Source: a virus
Strand: one strand, 5' to 3'
IMG/VR virus record: IMGVR_UViG_3300043467_001012
Span: 62,001 to 126,000 of that record
Length of the DNA stretch: 64,000 nucleotides
In this document: positions 23,883 to 33,133 of the stretch, in pieces
Position numbering within the stretch: position 1 is the stretch's first letter
Layout of the letters: each line of letters starts with the position of its first letter
Made by a program: the position numbers and the translations under genes
The notes under the pieces: generated by a model
Database searches by the model: none
Seen by the model: only the letters and a program-made list of their open reading frames with translations
Told to the model about the DNA's origin: nothing

Positions 23883-25093
23883 GCGAAGACAAATTTTGTA
23901 TAGTGCCATGGATACATCTTAATACAGAACCTAACGGTCGTGTTAAGCCTTGTTGTGCGTATCTTGGACAAGATTTTGGAAACTTAAAAGATACTACACT
24001 AGAAGAAATATGGAATAACGAACATACTAAATCTATGCGTAGAAGCTTTTTAGAAAATAAAATTCCAGAAGGATGTCTAACCTGTACTAAAAAAGAAGAC
24101 AGCGGTGGTGTAAGCTATAGAATGGCGGTTACTGAAAGATTCAGCCATCATATTGAAAAAGCTAAAAGTAACACATTGCCCGACGGTACTTATGAAACGT
24201 TTGAAATAATTTTTTGGGATTTTAGATTCAGCAATATCTGTAACTTTAAATGTCGTATGTGCGGACATGGTAGTAGTAGTTCTTGGTTTGACGACTTTAC
24301 ACCTGAAGAAAAGAAAACTAAGGTAAAGTTCCTTGACAGTGCGTATTATGGAACTAATTTAATGAAATATGTTGATCAGTTTATTGACGATGTTGAAGAA
24401 ATCTATTTTGCTGGCGGTGAACCATTACTTATGGCCGAACACTATCAGATACTAGATAAGCTAATTGCCAAAGAACGATATGATGTATTTTTGCGTTACA
24501 ACACCAATATGAGTACTATCAAGTATAAAGATTACGACCTGGTTGATATCTGGAAACGATTCAAAGATGTTAGAATTTTTGCAAGTATTGACGGCATTGA
24601 TGAAAATGCAGAGTACAGTAGATCTGGAACTGACTGGCCTAGAGTAGAAGAAAACTTAGTCCGTTTATCACAATCAAATGTTGATTATGTAGTATCAACT
24701 ACTATAAACATTCTCACAGTTTTTAATTTTACTAAACTAGTTGATCGACTAATAGAATTAAAAATGTCGACTAGGAAAGTACTAGTAAGTCACGTTAACT
24801 GGCCTAAGCACTATATGTCGTCAATTTTGCCCGAAGAGCTAAAAGATCAAATACGTTTACAACTGGATCAACATTTAGAAAAAATAACGCTGGCCGTAAC
24901 CGAAGAAGAAAGTCGATGGTTAGCTAACCTATACAACGAAATTAAATTTTATTTAATCTCAACAACATCAACAGAAGAAACCACGACCTTACAACAGCGA
25001 TTTAAAAGAGATACTATTAAGTTAGACCGTATTAGAAAAGAAGATATAAGAACGGCTGTACCAGAATTAGCCGAATGGTTTGATACATTATGA
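23879..25093 (+). CDS. twitch-type radical-SAM protein, copy 3 (type B)
   Basis: 404 residues. The N-terminus FCIVPWIHLNTEPNGRVKPC (6-25) followed by C26, and CLTC (66-69), form a twitch/SPASM-like cysteine set. The radical-SAM cluster motif is ICNFKCRMC (Cys121, Cys125, Cys128), followed by SSSSWF and EIYFAGGEPLL. It belongs to a different subgroup from copies 1 and 2 (PWIHL rather than AKWY opening). ATGA overlap with the fourth copy. Confidence 0.85.
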   Translation: MSEDKFCIVPWIHLNTEPNGRVKPCCAYLGQDFGNLKDTTLEEIWNNEHTKSMRRSFLENKIPEGCLTCTKKEDSGGVSYRMAVTERFSHHIEKAKSNTLPDGTYETFEIIFWDFRFSNICNFKCRMCGHGSSSSWFDDFTPEEKKTKVKFLDSAYYGTNLMKYVDQFIDDVEEIYFAGGEPLLMAEHYQILDKLIAKERYDVFLRYNTNMSTIKYKDYDLVDIWKRFKDVRIFASIDGIDENAEYSRSGTDWPRVEENLVRLSQSNVDYVVSTTINILTVFNFTKLVDRLIELKMSTRKVLVSHVNWPKHYMSSILPEELKDQIRLQLDQHLEKITLAVTEEESRWLANLYNEIKFYLISTTSTEETTTLQQRFKRDTIKLDRIRKEDIRTAVPELAEWFDTL

Positions 25094-26298
25094 GTGATAA
25101 ATTTATTTGTGATTTTCCCTGGATTCATTTAAGTGTGTTTCCACAGGGCAACTGTACTGTATGCTGTGTGGCTAAACATTCGGGTAAGGGCAACGGACAT
25201 AGTTGGAACAGAGTCAGTGAGGATAAAACTAAAACTATAACAGTTATGAATAGTTCTATACCAGAGATTGTTAACTGCGATAATTATAAAACTATTAGAC
25301 TAGATATGTTAGCAGGCAAGGTACCGACTGCATGTGAGGGGTGCCATCAAATTGAACAGGCTGGTGGAAAAAGTAAACGACAGCAAGAAACTACTCGAAA
25401 TTTAGATCATGCGGCATTGACCTCAGTTGACGGTTCTATCAAGACAGATCTTCGTCACATTGAATTACGATTAGGAAATTTTTGTAATTTAAAATGTCGA
25501 AGCTGTAACGCAGACTCTAGTACAAGCTGGATTCAAGATTACTATAAATTAAAAGATACAGTCAAGTTAGCTAGTGGTTATCATTGGATTAAAAGTAATC
25601 CTGATTTTAGTTTTGATTGGGTAGACGATGAATCTTTTTACAACAGATTAACAGAATTTGCTCCTAATCTAGAACAAATACATATAAGTGGTGGCGAACC
25701 ATTCCTTGTACCTACTCACTTTAAACTATTAGAAAAATTAGTGCGAGATGGTAAAACAGATATCGCTATTCACTACCATACAAATTTAAATTATAAATGG
25801 GATAAAATTACTCCAGCATTGGATCTATTGACTAAATTTAAAGAAGTACATATTAGTTTCAGCATTGATGATGTTGGAGAGCGCAACACTTATATTAGAA
25901 GTTTAAGCGATTGGGATTTAACCATTAGTAACTTAAAATTATTTTTAAATAATTACAAATTCATTTATCGTGTAACTCAAACTGTCAGCGTCTATAATTT
26001 TATGTATGTTGAAGAATTAGAAAGGTATTTAGCCAACAATAAAATACGTATTAGAGTAGGTTTAAATCATGTTCAGAGCCCAGACTACTTATCAGCTAAT
26101 ATATTATCTAAACAAATGCGACAAGATAAAATTAATTCACTATACGGTATTATTGATCGACGCAATTGGGAAGATCTTTATGGCCATTACTATACTCCAA
26201 AAGACAACGGACAGTGGGAATACTTTAAATATTTTACAGAAAAAATTGATACTGTGCGTAACGAAGATTTAAATAGTATTTTTCCAAAACTAGCATGA
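25090..26298 (+). CDS. twitch-type radical-SAM protein, copy 4 (type B)
   Basis: 402 residues, paralogous to copy 3. ICDFPWIHLSVFPQGNCTVC (6-25) followed by C26, CEGC (82-85), the cluster motif FCNLKCRSC (Cys132, Cys136, Cys139), NADSSTSW and IHISGGEPFL. The C-terminal part includes a VRxGLNHVQSP-like segment comparable to SHVNWPKH in copy 3. Starts within the stop of copy 3 and is followed by an unknown gene with an ATGA overlap. Confidence 0.85.
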   Translation: MSDKFICDFPWIHLSVFPQGNCTVCCVAKHSGKGNGHSWNRVSEDKTKTITVMNSSIPEIVNCDNYKTIRLDMLAGKVPTACEGCHQIEQAGGKSKRQQETTRNLDHAALTSVDGSIKTDLRHIELRLGNFCNLKCRSCNADSSTSWIQDYYKLKDTVKLASGYHWIKSNPDFSFDWVDDESFYNRLTEFAPNLEQIHISGGEPFLVPTHFKLLEKLVRDGKTDIAIHYHTNLNYKWDKITPALDLLTKFKEVHISFSIDDVGERNTYIRSLSDWDLTISNLKLFLNNYKFIYRVTQTVSVYNFMYVEELERYLANNKIRIRVGLNHVQSPDYLSANILSKQMRQDKINSLYGIIDRRNWEDLYGHYYTPKDNGQWEYFKYFTEKIDTVRNEDLNSIFPKLA

Positions 26299-27095
26299 AA
26301 TTTATTTTTTTAAAATCGGGCGACTATTTAGAATTAGAACCCAACAACACTCCTATAGCATCTGTTTGGTTTGAAAGCATTTTTTCTAAAAAAATGAATA
26401 TGAGTTATTTTGCTAGAGATACTTCGTTTATAACTCGTTCTAACGAGACTATTAATAATCTAAATACTGCAATTGATATAGTTAATAAGTTTGCTGTAGA
26501 AAAAAATCTACCTCAAATCATGTTTGATAAAATTGTTGGTATTGATCAACAATGGCTCAATGCGTCACATAAAAAATGGGTATTGCACACTGACAGATTA
26601 AAGAATATAGTTAATGGCGACGATACAAAACAAAACTATCCCGGCTTTGTGAAATCTTGGCAAAATATCAATTTATACATTCATTCTTTAGAATATTATT
26701 ATTCTGTTTATTTTACTAATACAAAAGGAGCATATTTAGAAAATATTGATATTAAAATACAGCCGGAAGATTGCGAATACTCACAACACGATCTAATTTT
26801 AAGATTTGACGATTTAGGAAAACATCAGTATGACCAATGGATTACTGGAAGCGCAGTTGATGAAGAAACTAGCAATTACAAAACAATTTCGGCTAGATTT
26901 GAATATGCATTTAATCCGCAATTAAATAAAGGAATTCTTCCTAATCCAGCATATATAGAGTGGTGTAATCAAAATAATTTACAAGTTATGCCACCGTGGA
27001 TTATTTTAGGAAACTTTAAAAAGAATAAATGGGAAATTAAACAACTCATACATCAAAATTTATCTCGAGGATTAGAAGTAGGATTTGAATTATGA
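26295..27095 (+). CDS. hypothetical protein of the radical-SAM island
   Basis: 266 residues, rich in Asn, Lys and aromatics. It begins MKFIFLKSGDYLELEPNNTP and has alternating helices and strands, with WQNINLYIHSLEYYYSVYF and HDLILRFDDLGKHQYDQW segments. No catalytic signature and no family recognised. Translational coupling to the radical-SAM gene before it and the SGNH gene after it (ATGA overlaps both sides) suggests one pathway. Confidence 0.65.
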   Translation: MKFIFLKSGDYLELEPNNTPIASVWFESIFSKKMNMSYFARDTSFITRSNETINNLNTAIDIVNKFAVEKNLPQIMFDKIVGIDQQWLNASHKKWVLHTDRLKNIVNGDDTKQNYPGFVKSWQNINLYIHSLEYYYSVYFTNTKGAYLENIDIKIQPEDCEYSQHDLILRFDDLGKHQYDQWITGSAVDEETSNYKTISARFEYAFNPQLNKGILPNPAYIEWCNQNNLQVMPPWIILGNFKKNKWEIKQLIHQNLSRGLEVGFEL

Positions 27096-27955
27096 AAATT
27101 TATGTAAATGGAGATAGTTTTACTGCTGGCGACGGATTGTCTGATCCAGAAGTTTTTCCAGATTTGTATCCAGGGCATCATTCTTGCGACATAGAATTTG
27201 ACGTAGCATGGTGTAATAAAAGGCATGCAATGCTAGATAAAAATCTTGATTTACACAATCACTGGCAAATTAATAATAAGAAATATGTGTGGTCTACAAT
27301 ATTAGGAGAGCTAGTTAATACTATGTTAGTTAATGACAGCGTTACTGTAGTTAATGGTGCCATTGGCGGATCATGTATGACAGGCATATCAACTAGAACT
27401 ATTGCCTATCTTGAATCATTAAGAAGTCGAGCAGACTTGCCAGATCATGTTTTCATAGGCTTAACAAGCATTGGAAGATTAGGTTGGTATCACGAAGATA
27501 CACAAGATATTGGTAAAATTTTTAATTGGGTTAAATCGACTATTCCAGGATTTCATTATCGAGGACATGAAAGTAAACATAAAAAATTGTTTGAAACTAT
27601 TTGGACAACACTCAGTGATGAAGAACTGCTTATTAATTATCTAAAAGAATGTTTACAAATTAAAAATTATGTCAAGAGAAGAATTGGACGAGATCCTATT
27701 TTCTTAAACACTGTGGGTGAATTTTGGCAATACAAAGAAATAGTCAATAACTCTAAAAATCAATGGCTTCGAATGCTTTGGTTTGATTTATTAGAATTTG
27801 ATAAGATTAACAATCGATGGTTCAATAAAGGAGCGTTTGAACAAATGACTGCGTGTGGACACGTACTTCCGCCTGGTCATGCTGAATATGCTAGAGATTT
27901 AGCAAGAGAACATTTTGGATGGGGTAAAAATCCGGATGATAGGGATGCCAATTAA
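27092..27955 (+). CDS. SGNH-hydrolase-like protein (third in window)
   Basis: 287 residues. KIYVNGDSFTAGDG (2-15; Ser8) is block I, VVNGAIGGSCMTG is block II with its glycines, IGLTSIGRLGW is near block III, and HVLPPGHAEYARDL near the C-terminus supplies the block V His. This is the fullest SGNH set of the three in the window. Carbohydrate or acyl ester hydrolysis is the usual role. It is the last plus-strand gene; the minus-strand block converges 18 bases away. Confidence 0.7.
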   Translation: MKIYVNGDSFTAGDGLSDPEVFPDLYPGHHSCDIEFDVAWCNKRHAMLDKNLDLHNHWQINNKKYVWSTILGELVNTMLVNDSVTVVNGAIGGSCMTGISTRTIAYLESLRSRADLPDHVFIGLTSIGRLGWYHEDTQDIGKIFNWVKSTIPGFHYRGHESKHKKLFETIWTTLSDEELLINYLKECLQIKNYVKRRIGRDPIFLNTVGEFWQYKEIVNNSKNQWLRMLWFDLLEFDKINNRWFNKGAFEQMTACGHVLPPGHAEYARDLAREHFGWGKNPDDRDAN

Positions 27956-27972
27956 GTATCTAGTATAGATTA

Positions 27973-29958
27973 TTATTTTTTTACTAAGGATTGAAATGTA
28001 TTAAATTGCTTTTGCAACCATTCAAAATCGTTAATTTTTCTTAACTGATCGGCATCAGCAATATTCAATAATCCGTACTGTTTTCCAGCTCGAGCTCCTG
28101 CTATACTATATTCTCCATAAAGTTTATCAGATCCAATACTACACCAAGTAATTAATCGATCTTCAGTTTCTTCTTGATATCCAGAATCAACAGGACGGCT
28201 GGCTAATTTTACACACTCTCTAAACGCAGATTTCCAAGTATTAAACGGATCGGTATTAAAAACTGTTAGATTACTAACTTCTTTTATAACTTTAAATTTT
28301 TTGCTTATTGCCATAGTCATGTCAACACTAGACATGTCCATATTAATAGTTAAGTTTTTAGGCAATAATTTAACACCGCCATAGCCGTATGTTAATCCGT
28401 TGATAGGATTTTTGCTTAACCAAACATGAACAATATCTGTATCGTGTTTAGGTAGTAGTAGGTCAAATTGAAAATCATCTTCTATTATTGCATCACCGTC
28501 TACTACCCAAAACATTGGAGTTGTTGCTAATTTTGCGGCTGCAATGTGTGCTTGGTGAATACCTTTTACGCCGTGTACACGTTTGGCTCTCGGAAATTGA
28601 TCAATTAATTTAGCAAAATTTTCATCTGCATTAGGTTCGTTATAAGATATAAACACAATATCGTATAATTTTAATTTACTTGCCACAAGGTCATATTCTT
28701 TTTTTTCAATCAAATATCTATATTCAACTTCTCTTGCAGAAATAAGTCTTTTCTTCGATAATAACATTATACCGTTGTACTTAATTTCTTCAACATCAAT
28801 ATTTTTAAAGACGTGATTTATACTAAGCTCATACTTATTTTGGTATGGAAATTGAAGATCAAATTTAAAATCTGGCGCAGGTTCAACTTCCGGAGGAATC
28901 GCCCAAAACATATCTGTATCAGCTGTGTTAAGAGCATGTTCGTAATCACTAAACGTATCGATTACAAATTTGTCGTACGGTTTATATTTGCTGGCCACTA
29001 GATCGTGTTCTTTTTTATCTATAAAAAATCTATGTTCAATCTCTTTCTTAGATACTGGCTTATTTGTAGAAAATAACACAACACCGTTAACGAACGATTC
29101 CTGATCGTTAGATATATTTTTAAACACGTGATTTTCGTTTCGATCATAGGAATTATGGTGACTAAAATAAGTTTCAAAAATTTGATCATTAATTATTTCA
29201 ATATTTGGCCATACTCCCCAAAACATTGTTAAAGGTGAATTTTCTAATGCAGATCGATATTCTTCATAATTGTTAATAATAAAAATAGGATATGTTTTAG
29301 GTTTACTAGCTACTATATCAATTTCTTTTTTGTTAACATAAAATCTATGATCAAATTCTTTTTTACTAATTTCTTTGTATTTTGAAAACAACGCTATTCC
29401 GTCAAAAAATTCTCCGTTTTTAAATACATGAGTTATGTTTCGATGAAATGCATCGTATGTTGGAACATAATAATCAAAAAGAAAATTTTCGGCTACAACA
29501 ACATCATCCCATACTGCCCAGAACATCGCTGTTGAAGATTGCTCTTTTGCATTTAAATAATCGTTGTATGTTTTTATATTATGAATTTCAAATTTCTTAG
29601 GAGTTGATGCAATTACATCCATCTCCTTTTTGTTCATAAAAAATCTATGATCAAATTCTTTTTGTGTAGTATTGGCTGTTTTAGGAAATAGATTTATTCC
29701 GTCAAATGTTGTTCCGTTTAACCAAACGTGGGTATATTCTTCGTCCCACTTAGATACTCTGTATTCAAAATTAAAATCGTCAGCTACAACAACATCATCC
29801 CATACGACCCAAAAGAATTTTGTAAATGCTTTCTTTTTAATGTCATCGAACGATTTTACATTATCAATTTTTTGAGAAGATGGAAATTTAGAACGAAATT
29901 GTTTCCAATTTTGTTCATCAATAATATTTTTACTTACATAAAAAATATCATAGACCAT
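27973..29958 (-). CDS. tandem degenerate glycosyltransferase-core repeats with GT-like C-terminus
   Basis: 661 residues. The C-terminal ~230 residues (from YDIVFISYNEPNADENFA, about 432) align with the neighbouring 303-residue protein and include MFWVVDGDAIIEDD (about 482-495) with a DxD-like DGD. The N-terminal 430 residues hold four ~100-residue units with the same core, at FW 49-50, 146-147, 246-247 and 351-352, but with the DGD replaced by WDD, WDD, WPN and PPE. Each unit has HVxxN and KKExDxxAS-like segments. The repeats look like non-catalytic, perhaps binding, copies. Its start overlaps the gene upstream by 11 bases. Function unknown. Confidence 0.7.
   Translation of the reverse strand: MVYDIFYVSKNIIDEQNWKQFRSKFPSSQKIDNVKSFDDIKKKAFTKFFWVVWDDVVVADDFNFEYRVSKWDEEYTHVWLNGTTFDGINLFPKTANTTQKEFDHRFFMNKKEMDVIASTPKKFEIHNIKTYNDYLNAKEQSSTAMFWAVWDDVVVAENFLFDYYVPTYDAFHRNITHVFKNGEFFDGIALFSKYKEISKKEFDHRFYVNKKEIDIVASKPKTYPIFIINNYEEYRSALENSPLTMFWGVWPNIEIINDQIFETYFSHHNSYDRNENHVFKNISNDQESFVNGVVLFSTNKPVSKKEIEHRFFIDKKEHDLVASKYKPYDKFVIDTFSDYEHALNTADTDMFWAIPPEVEPAPDFKFDLQFPYQNKYELSINHVFKNIDVEEIKYNGIMLLSKKRLISAREVEYRYLIEKKEYDLVASKLKLYDIVFISYNEPNADENFAKLIDQFPRAKRVHGVKGIHQAHIAAAKLATTPMFWVVDGDAIIEDDFQFDLLLPKHDTDIVHVWLSKNPINGLTYGYGGVKLLPKNLTINMDMSSVDMTMAISKKFKVIKEVSNLTVFNTDPFNTWKSAFRECVKLASRPVDSGYQEETEDRLITWCSIGSDKLYGEYSIAGARAGKQYGLLNIADADQLRKINDFEWLQKQFNTFQSLVKK
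28669..29871 (-). repeat. four ~300-bp tandem repeats inside the 661-residue protein
   Basis: Units recur about every 97-105 residues. At DNA level, stretches of AAATCTATGATCAAATTC recur near 29340 and 29640, with a divergent copy near 29030. They encode the DHRF(F/Y) and KKE segments. Confidence 0.6.
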
Positions 29959-30859
29959 CAGTGGTCCTCATATATGTATTTGTTAATTTAATAGTTTCTT
30001 CGTACAAATCTAAAGTATATTTGCTCTGTTGACTATCTAGATAGGGATAATCAAAACCTAGTTCTAATTTAATTTTTTCACCTAATGATTTAATTTCATC
30101 ATCTAGACCATCACCGCCTACTTCTTCAAATGGGCGGCCATATTGATTCCAAATACCTTTAAGGATTTCAAAGTCTCGAACCTCTACATAATTCCAGTCG
30201 GTACAGTTTGCTAACCAAGTGCCTAATCTAGCACCATATATAGCATAAAGTCCGTTTTCTTCATGAGCACCAACTGTTGACCACATACGTAATCTATGCA
30301 AATTGTGCCACCAAACACGTTCGCTAATCTCTTGTGGTGACACTTTAACTCCATCGAGTAAGGTCATTTTAACGCCTTCACGAAATCCTGCTCTCCATGC
30401 TTGAAAAGGACTTCCGGTAATATCAGTATCACTATAACATTCTTTAAATTGACGATACCCATCTTCCCAACAAAAGTCTACTTGAGCGCGATCGCTTTCA
30501 CTAGCTTCATGGGTTTTCATATTGAGAATAAAATCTCGTTTCCATATTTTAAGCCCGCCATTACCGTAGAGTAAGCCATTAAGTTTGTTTTTTCCTAGCC
30601 AACTATATACCTGTATCTTAGGATTACTTGTATCGATGTCTAGATTAAAAAATTTAGGATTAACTATATTATCAGCGTCAACCGTAATAACCCATTCAGT
30701 TTCACTTAACTCAGCTGCTGCCTTATGTGCAGCATCACTACCCTTCACCCCGTGAACTCGTTTAGCCCAAGGAAGTTTATTACATAAATCAGCATAATGC
30801 TTATCTGCATTGGGTTCGTCATAACTTAAAAATACAATGTCAAGTTCTATTGTTTTCAT
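29948..30859 (-). CDS. GT-A-type glycosyltransferase-like protein
   Basis: 303 residues. IVFLSYDEPNADKHYADLC (9-27), WAKRVHGVKG (about 31-40) and EWVITVDADN (about 54-63) give a GT-A nucleotide-sugar fold outline with a DxD metal motif. YGNGGLKIWKRDFIL and the C-terminal GARLGTWLANC follow. It shares a clear block-by-block match with the C-terminal part of the 661-residue protein. The sugar and acceptor are unknown. It sits beside the tail-fibre block, so surface or virion glycosylation is plausible. Confidence 0.65.
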   Translation of the reverse strand: MKTIELDIVFLSYDEPNADKHYADLCNKLPWAKRVHGVKGSDAAHKAAAELSETEWVITVDADNIVNPKFFNLDIDTSNPKIQVYSWLGKNKLNGLLYGNGGLKIWKRDFILNMKTHEASESDRAQVDFCWEDGYRQFKECYSDTDITGSPFQAWRAGFREGVKMTLLDGVKVSPQEISERVWWHNLHRLRMWSTVGAHEENGLYAIYGARLGTWLANCTDWNYVEVRDFEILKGIWNQYGRPFEEVGGDGLDDEIKSLGEKIKLELGFDYPYLDSQQSKYTLDLYEETIKLTNTYMRTTDGL

Positions 30860-31449
30860 ATTGTTTCAAATATATATTTGTCAAAAATTCGCCTTGTATA
30901 AACACTAAATCTATTTGGCAAATCTAATGTAAATAATTTTGTATTTTCTGTAATGTCGCCTGCCCTAATGCTTAACATATGAAGGAGGACATTGGGGTCG
31001 TTGTAATCAGTTACTAAAAAAATCATTTCAGTTGCACCGTCCCAAATAATATTATTTGAGTATTTGTCGCTCATTGAAAATATTAATGTACTATTTTTTG
31101 TATCATGTGAAATTGTGATATCAGGATCTTGCATATTTGACCACTTTTTATCTATTATTCTATGCAAGATGTCATCGATCTTTATTAGACTATGGGTGGA
31201 AAATTTGTTTAATTTAACTAATTTCTTAGTTGGTAAATCAACCCTATAAGAAAATAGATTTTCCTCTCCTGTAGAAACTGCTGTGGCAATTTCTTCATCA
31301 ATTTTTATATTATTTGTATTATCAAATACCGCATGAGAAGGATATATTCCAATTAAAGATCCGTCATCTTTAAATGTTGCATAGTATTCGACGGTTTGAT
31401 TGACTGGTAATTTAATCCACTCGTCAAAGTCCATTAATTCTTGTTCCAT
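30856..31449 (-). CDS. hypothetical beta-rich protein
   Basis: 197 residues. FDEWIKLPVNQTVEYYATFK (8-27) leads into a beta-rich sequence with ISHDTKNSTLIFSMSDKYS and EMIFLVTDYNDPNVLL. Such patterns suggest a small virion or chaperone protein of the fibre cluster. No family recognised. It overlaps the neighbouring genes by 4 and 16 bases. Confidence 0.6.
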   Translation of the reverse strand: MEQELMDFDEWIKLPVNQTVEYYATFKDDGSLIGIYPSHAVFDNTNNIKIDEEIATAVSTGEENLFSYRVDLPTKKLVKLNKFSTHSLIKIDDILHRIIDKKWSNMQDPDITISHDTKNSTLIFSMSDKYSNNIIWDGATEMIFLVTDYNDPNVLLHMLSIRAGDITENTKLFTLDLPNRFSVYTRRIFDKYIFETI

Positions 31450-32276
31450 GCAATCTCCTCTAACATACTAACTATTTCGTCATTAACTAGATCTTTTTCA
31501 ACATAATGCACAATATTATATTGCTGATAATTTCCAATTTTTAAATTTCCCTGTGTATTAAAATAAAAACCTGCATGTTCAGTGACCCTTTCGGCAGTCC
31601 AGGGCCAATTTTGAATCATCGGTTTCATATGTACTATATTAGGAAACGCTAAATCATAACTTATAATATCACTTATATCTAAAATCTTTGCGCTTAGAGC
31701 GAATGCTTCATCTGTTCCAACAACTTTTGGTTTATGTTTAGTAAGATATAAATTACTAAACTCTAAAGGGTTTTTTATAATATATCTACCTAAATTGAAA
31801 AATTCTGTTGCAAGCTCGGATCCTTGTTTAAAAAAAGTAAACATGGAATATAAATTAGGAAGATTGTTTTTTGTAAATGTTTTTCTATAAAAATCATTTA
31901 TGATTGTTTCACCTCTATAGGTTAAGGCCTTTGGAGGAATGTATAATTCACAATTTTCAATAAAGTAATCAATCCAATGGCTATGATCCCTAAGAAAAAG
32001 CATGTCTGCATCAAGGCATACTGTATTTTCAAAAGGAGATAGTTGATCCATCCAGCTACGGCCATCCCAATGTGTTTCTTTATCCCAGGTAATTACATGA
32101 TCAAAAACCCAAGGACTTTTTAAATTATTAACTAGCTGAGGTTTATCGATTACTAAAGCAACTTTATTGTATCCTGGTTTCTGAGTATTTTTAATACTTA
32201 ATGCAAGAGCATAGGCCAGTTTAAGATAGTCTATATTATCATTCGAAGCAACAAAAATTAAGTAACCAAAGTTCAT
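31434..32276 (-). CDS. GT-A glycosyltransferase-like protein
   Basis: 280 residues. FGYLIFVASNDNIDYLKLAY (3-22) and the VCLDADMLFL stretch (about 91-100) form a GT-A Rossmann-like half with a DAD metal-binding motif. GTDEAFALSAK (about 189-199) resembles the acceptor-side segment of GT8-like enzymes. Overlaps the next gene by ATGA. Donor and acceptor unknown. It is related in layout to the next gene upstream (DSD motif), so the pair may act in sequence. Confidence 0.65.
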   Translation of the reverse strand: MNFGYLIFVASNDNIDYLKLAYALALSIKNTQKPGYNKVALVIDKPQLVNNLKSPWVFDHVITWDKETHWDGRSWMDQLSPFENTVCLDADMLFLRDHSHWIDYFIENCELYIPPKALTYRGETIINDFYRKTFTKNNLPNLYSMFTFFKQGSELATEFFNLGRYIIKNPLEFSNLYLTKHKPKVVGTDEAFALSAKILDISDIISYDLAFPNIVHMKPMIQNWPWTAERVTEHAGFYFNTQGNLKIGNYQQYNIVHYVEKDLVNDEIVSMLEEIAWNKN

Positions 32277-33133
32277 ATTAACTCCAGTAGTTTTTCTTTA
32301 TTTCTAATAATACTTTGTTTGTTCATAACGTGAACATCAGAACCTTGTGTAGTTGCAGCCCAAAAATCTCCGCAATTAAGTGGTTTGTCAATTAGGAACG
32401 TTAGCCGATCTCCATTTACATCATGTAAAATATCTTTATCAAATACTGTTAGAATAGGAGGTAATGTATAAACAAACTCAGTTTCAAACCCGTTCATGAT
32501 ATGTTTGGCAACGCTAAATGAAATGTCGTTTCGATATTGCCTTGGGTCAAATCTAAATAGGTCGGCATAATATCTATAATTGTCTTTAATATAATCAACT
32601 AATTTAAAAAAGAATCTACTTTCTTCGTTTTTAGTAAACATTACAGTAGTGGCCCAAAACATATGAACTCCGGTTTCACTTACACGTTGATCTAATATAC
32701 CGCTGCGGTCACCTGTTATATCATTCATAGAATGTCCTAACATCACACTACTATCTGTGTTCCAGTACTCATTTAGTTTGTTAGAAAAGATTAAATAATC
32801 ACTGTCAACTAACAGGGTTTGATCGTAAGGACTTAAATCCCAAACTGAAAATCTATTTGAATTTACAAAAGGAATTGTCTGGCTGTAAAAACCATCATGA
32901 AGTTTTCTTGTATTTTTTGTTCTAGGCTTTTCAATTTCAATAATCTTATCAAAAATAGATTCGGCTCTAGCATACATCTCTGATTCTTTTAACCAAGCAA
33001 TTGTCCATTTGTCTGTTATTAAACTAACTGGTAATCCCAAATGTTTTTTTGCTAGGCCGCCAGAAATTATACCCATTACACCATAATCTACTTCTGGGCC
33101 ATTATGAGCAAAAATTAATACGCCTTTAGTCAT
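32273..33133 (-). CDS. GT-A glycosyltransferase-like protein
   Basis: 286 residues. GVLIFAHNGPEVDYGVMGI (4-22), LPVSLITDKW (about 34-43) and TLLVDSDYLIFS (about 105-116) with DSD as the metal motif. VMLGHSMNDITGDRSG and FWATTVMFTK follow. It shares fold outline and order with the 280-residue neighbour. The function in the virion or on the host surface is not known. Confidence 0.65.
   Translation of the reverse strand: MTKGVLIFAHNGPEVDYGVMGIISGGLAKKHLGLPVSLITDKWTIAWLKESEMYARAESIFDKIIEIEKPRTKNTRKLHDGFYSQTIPFVNSNRFSVWDLSPYDQTLLVDSDYLIFSNKLNEYWNTDSSVMLGHSMNDITGDRSGILDQRVSETGVHMFWATTVMFTKNEESRFFFKLVDYIKDNYRYYADLFRFDPRQYRNDISFSVAKHIMNGFETEFVYTLPPILTVFDKDILHDVNGDRLTFLIDKPLNCGDFWAATTQGSDVHVMNKQSIIRNKEKLLELI

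Noticed and set aside
27956-27972. Bidirectional terminator at the convergent junction
   Set aside because: Only 17 bases, AT-rich, and no stem-loop is visible.
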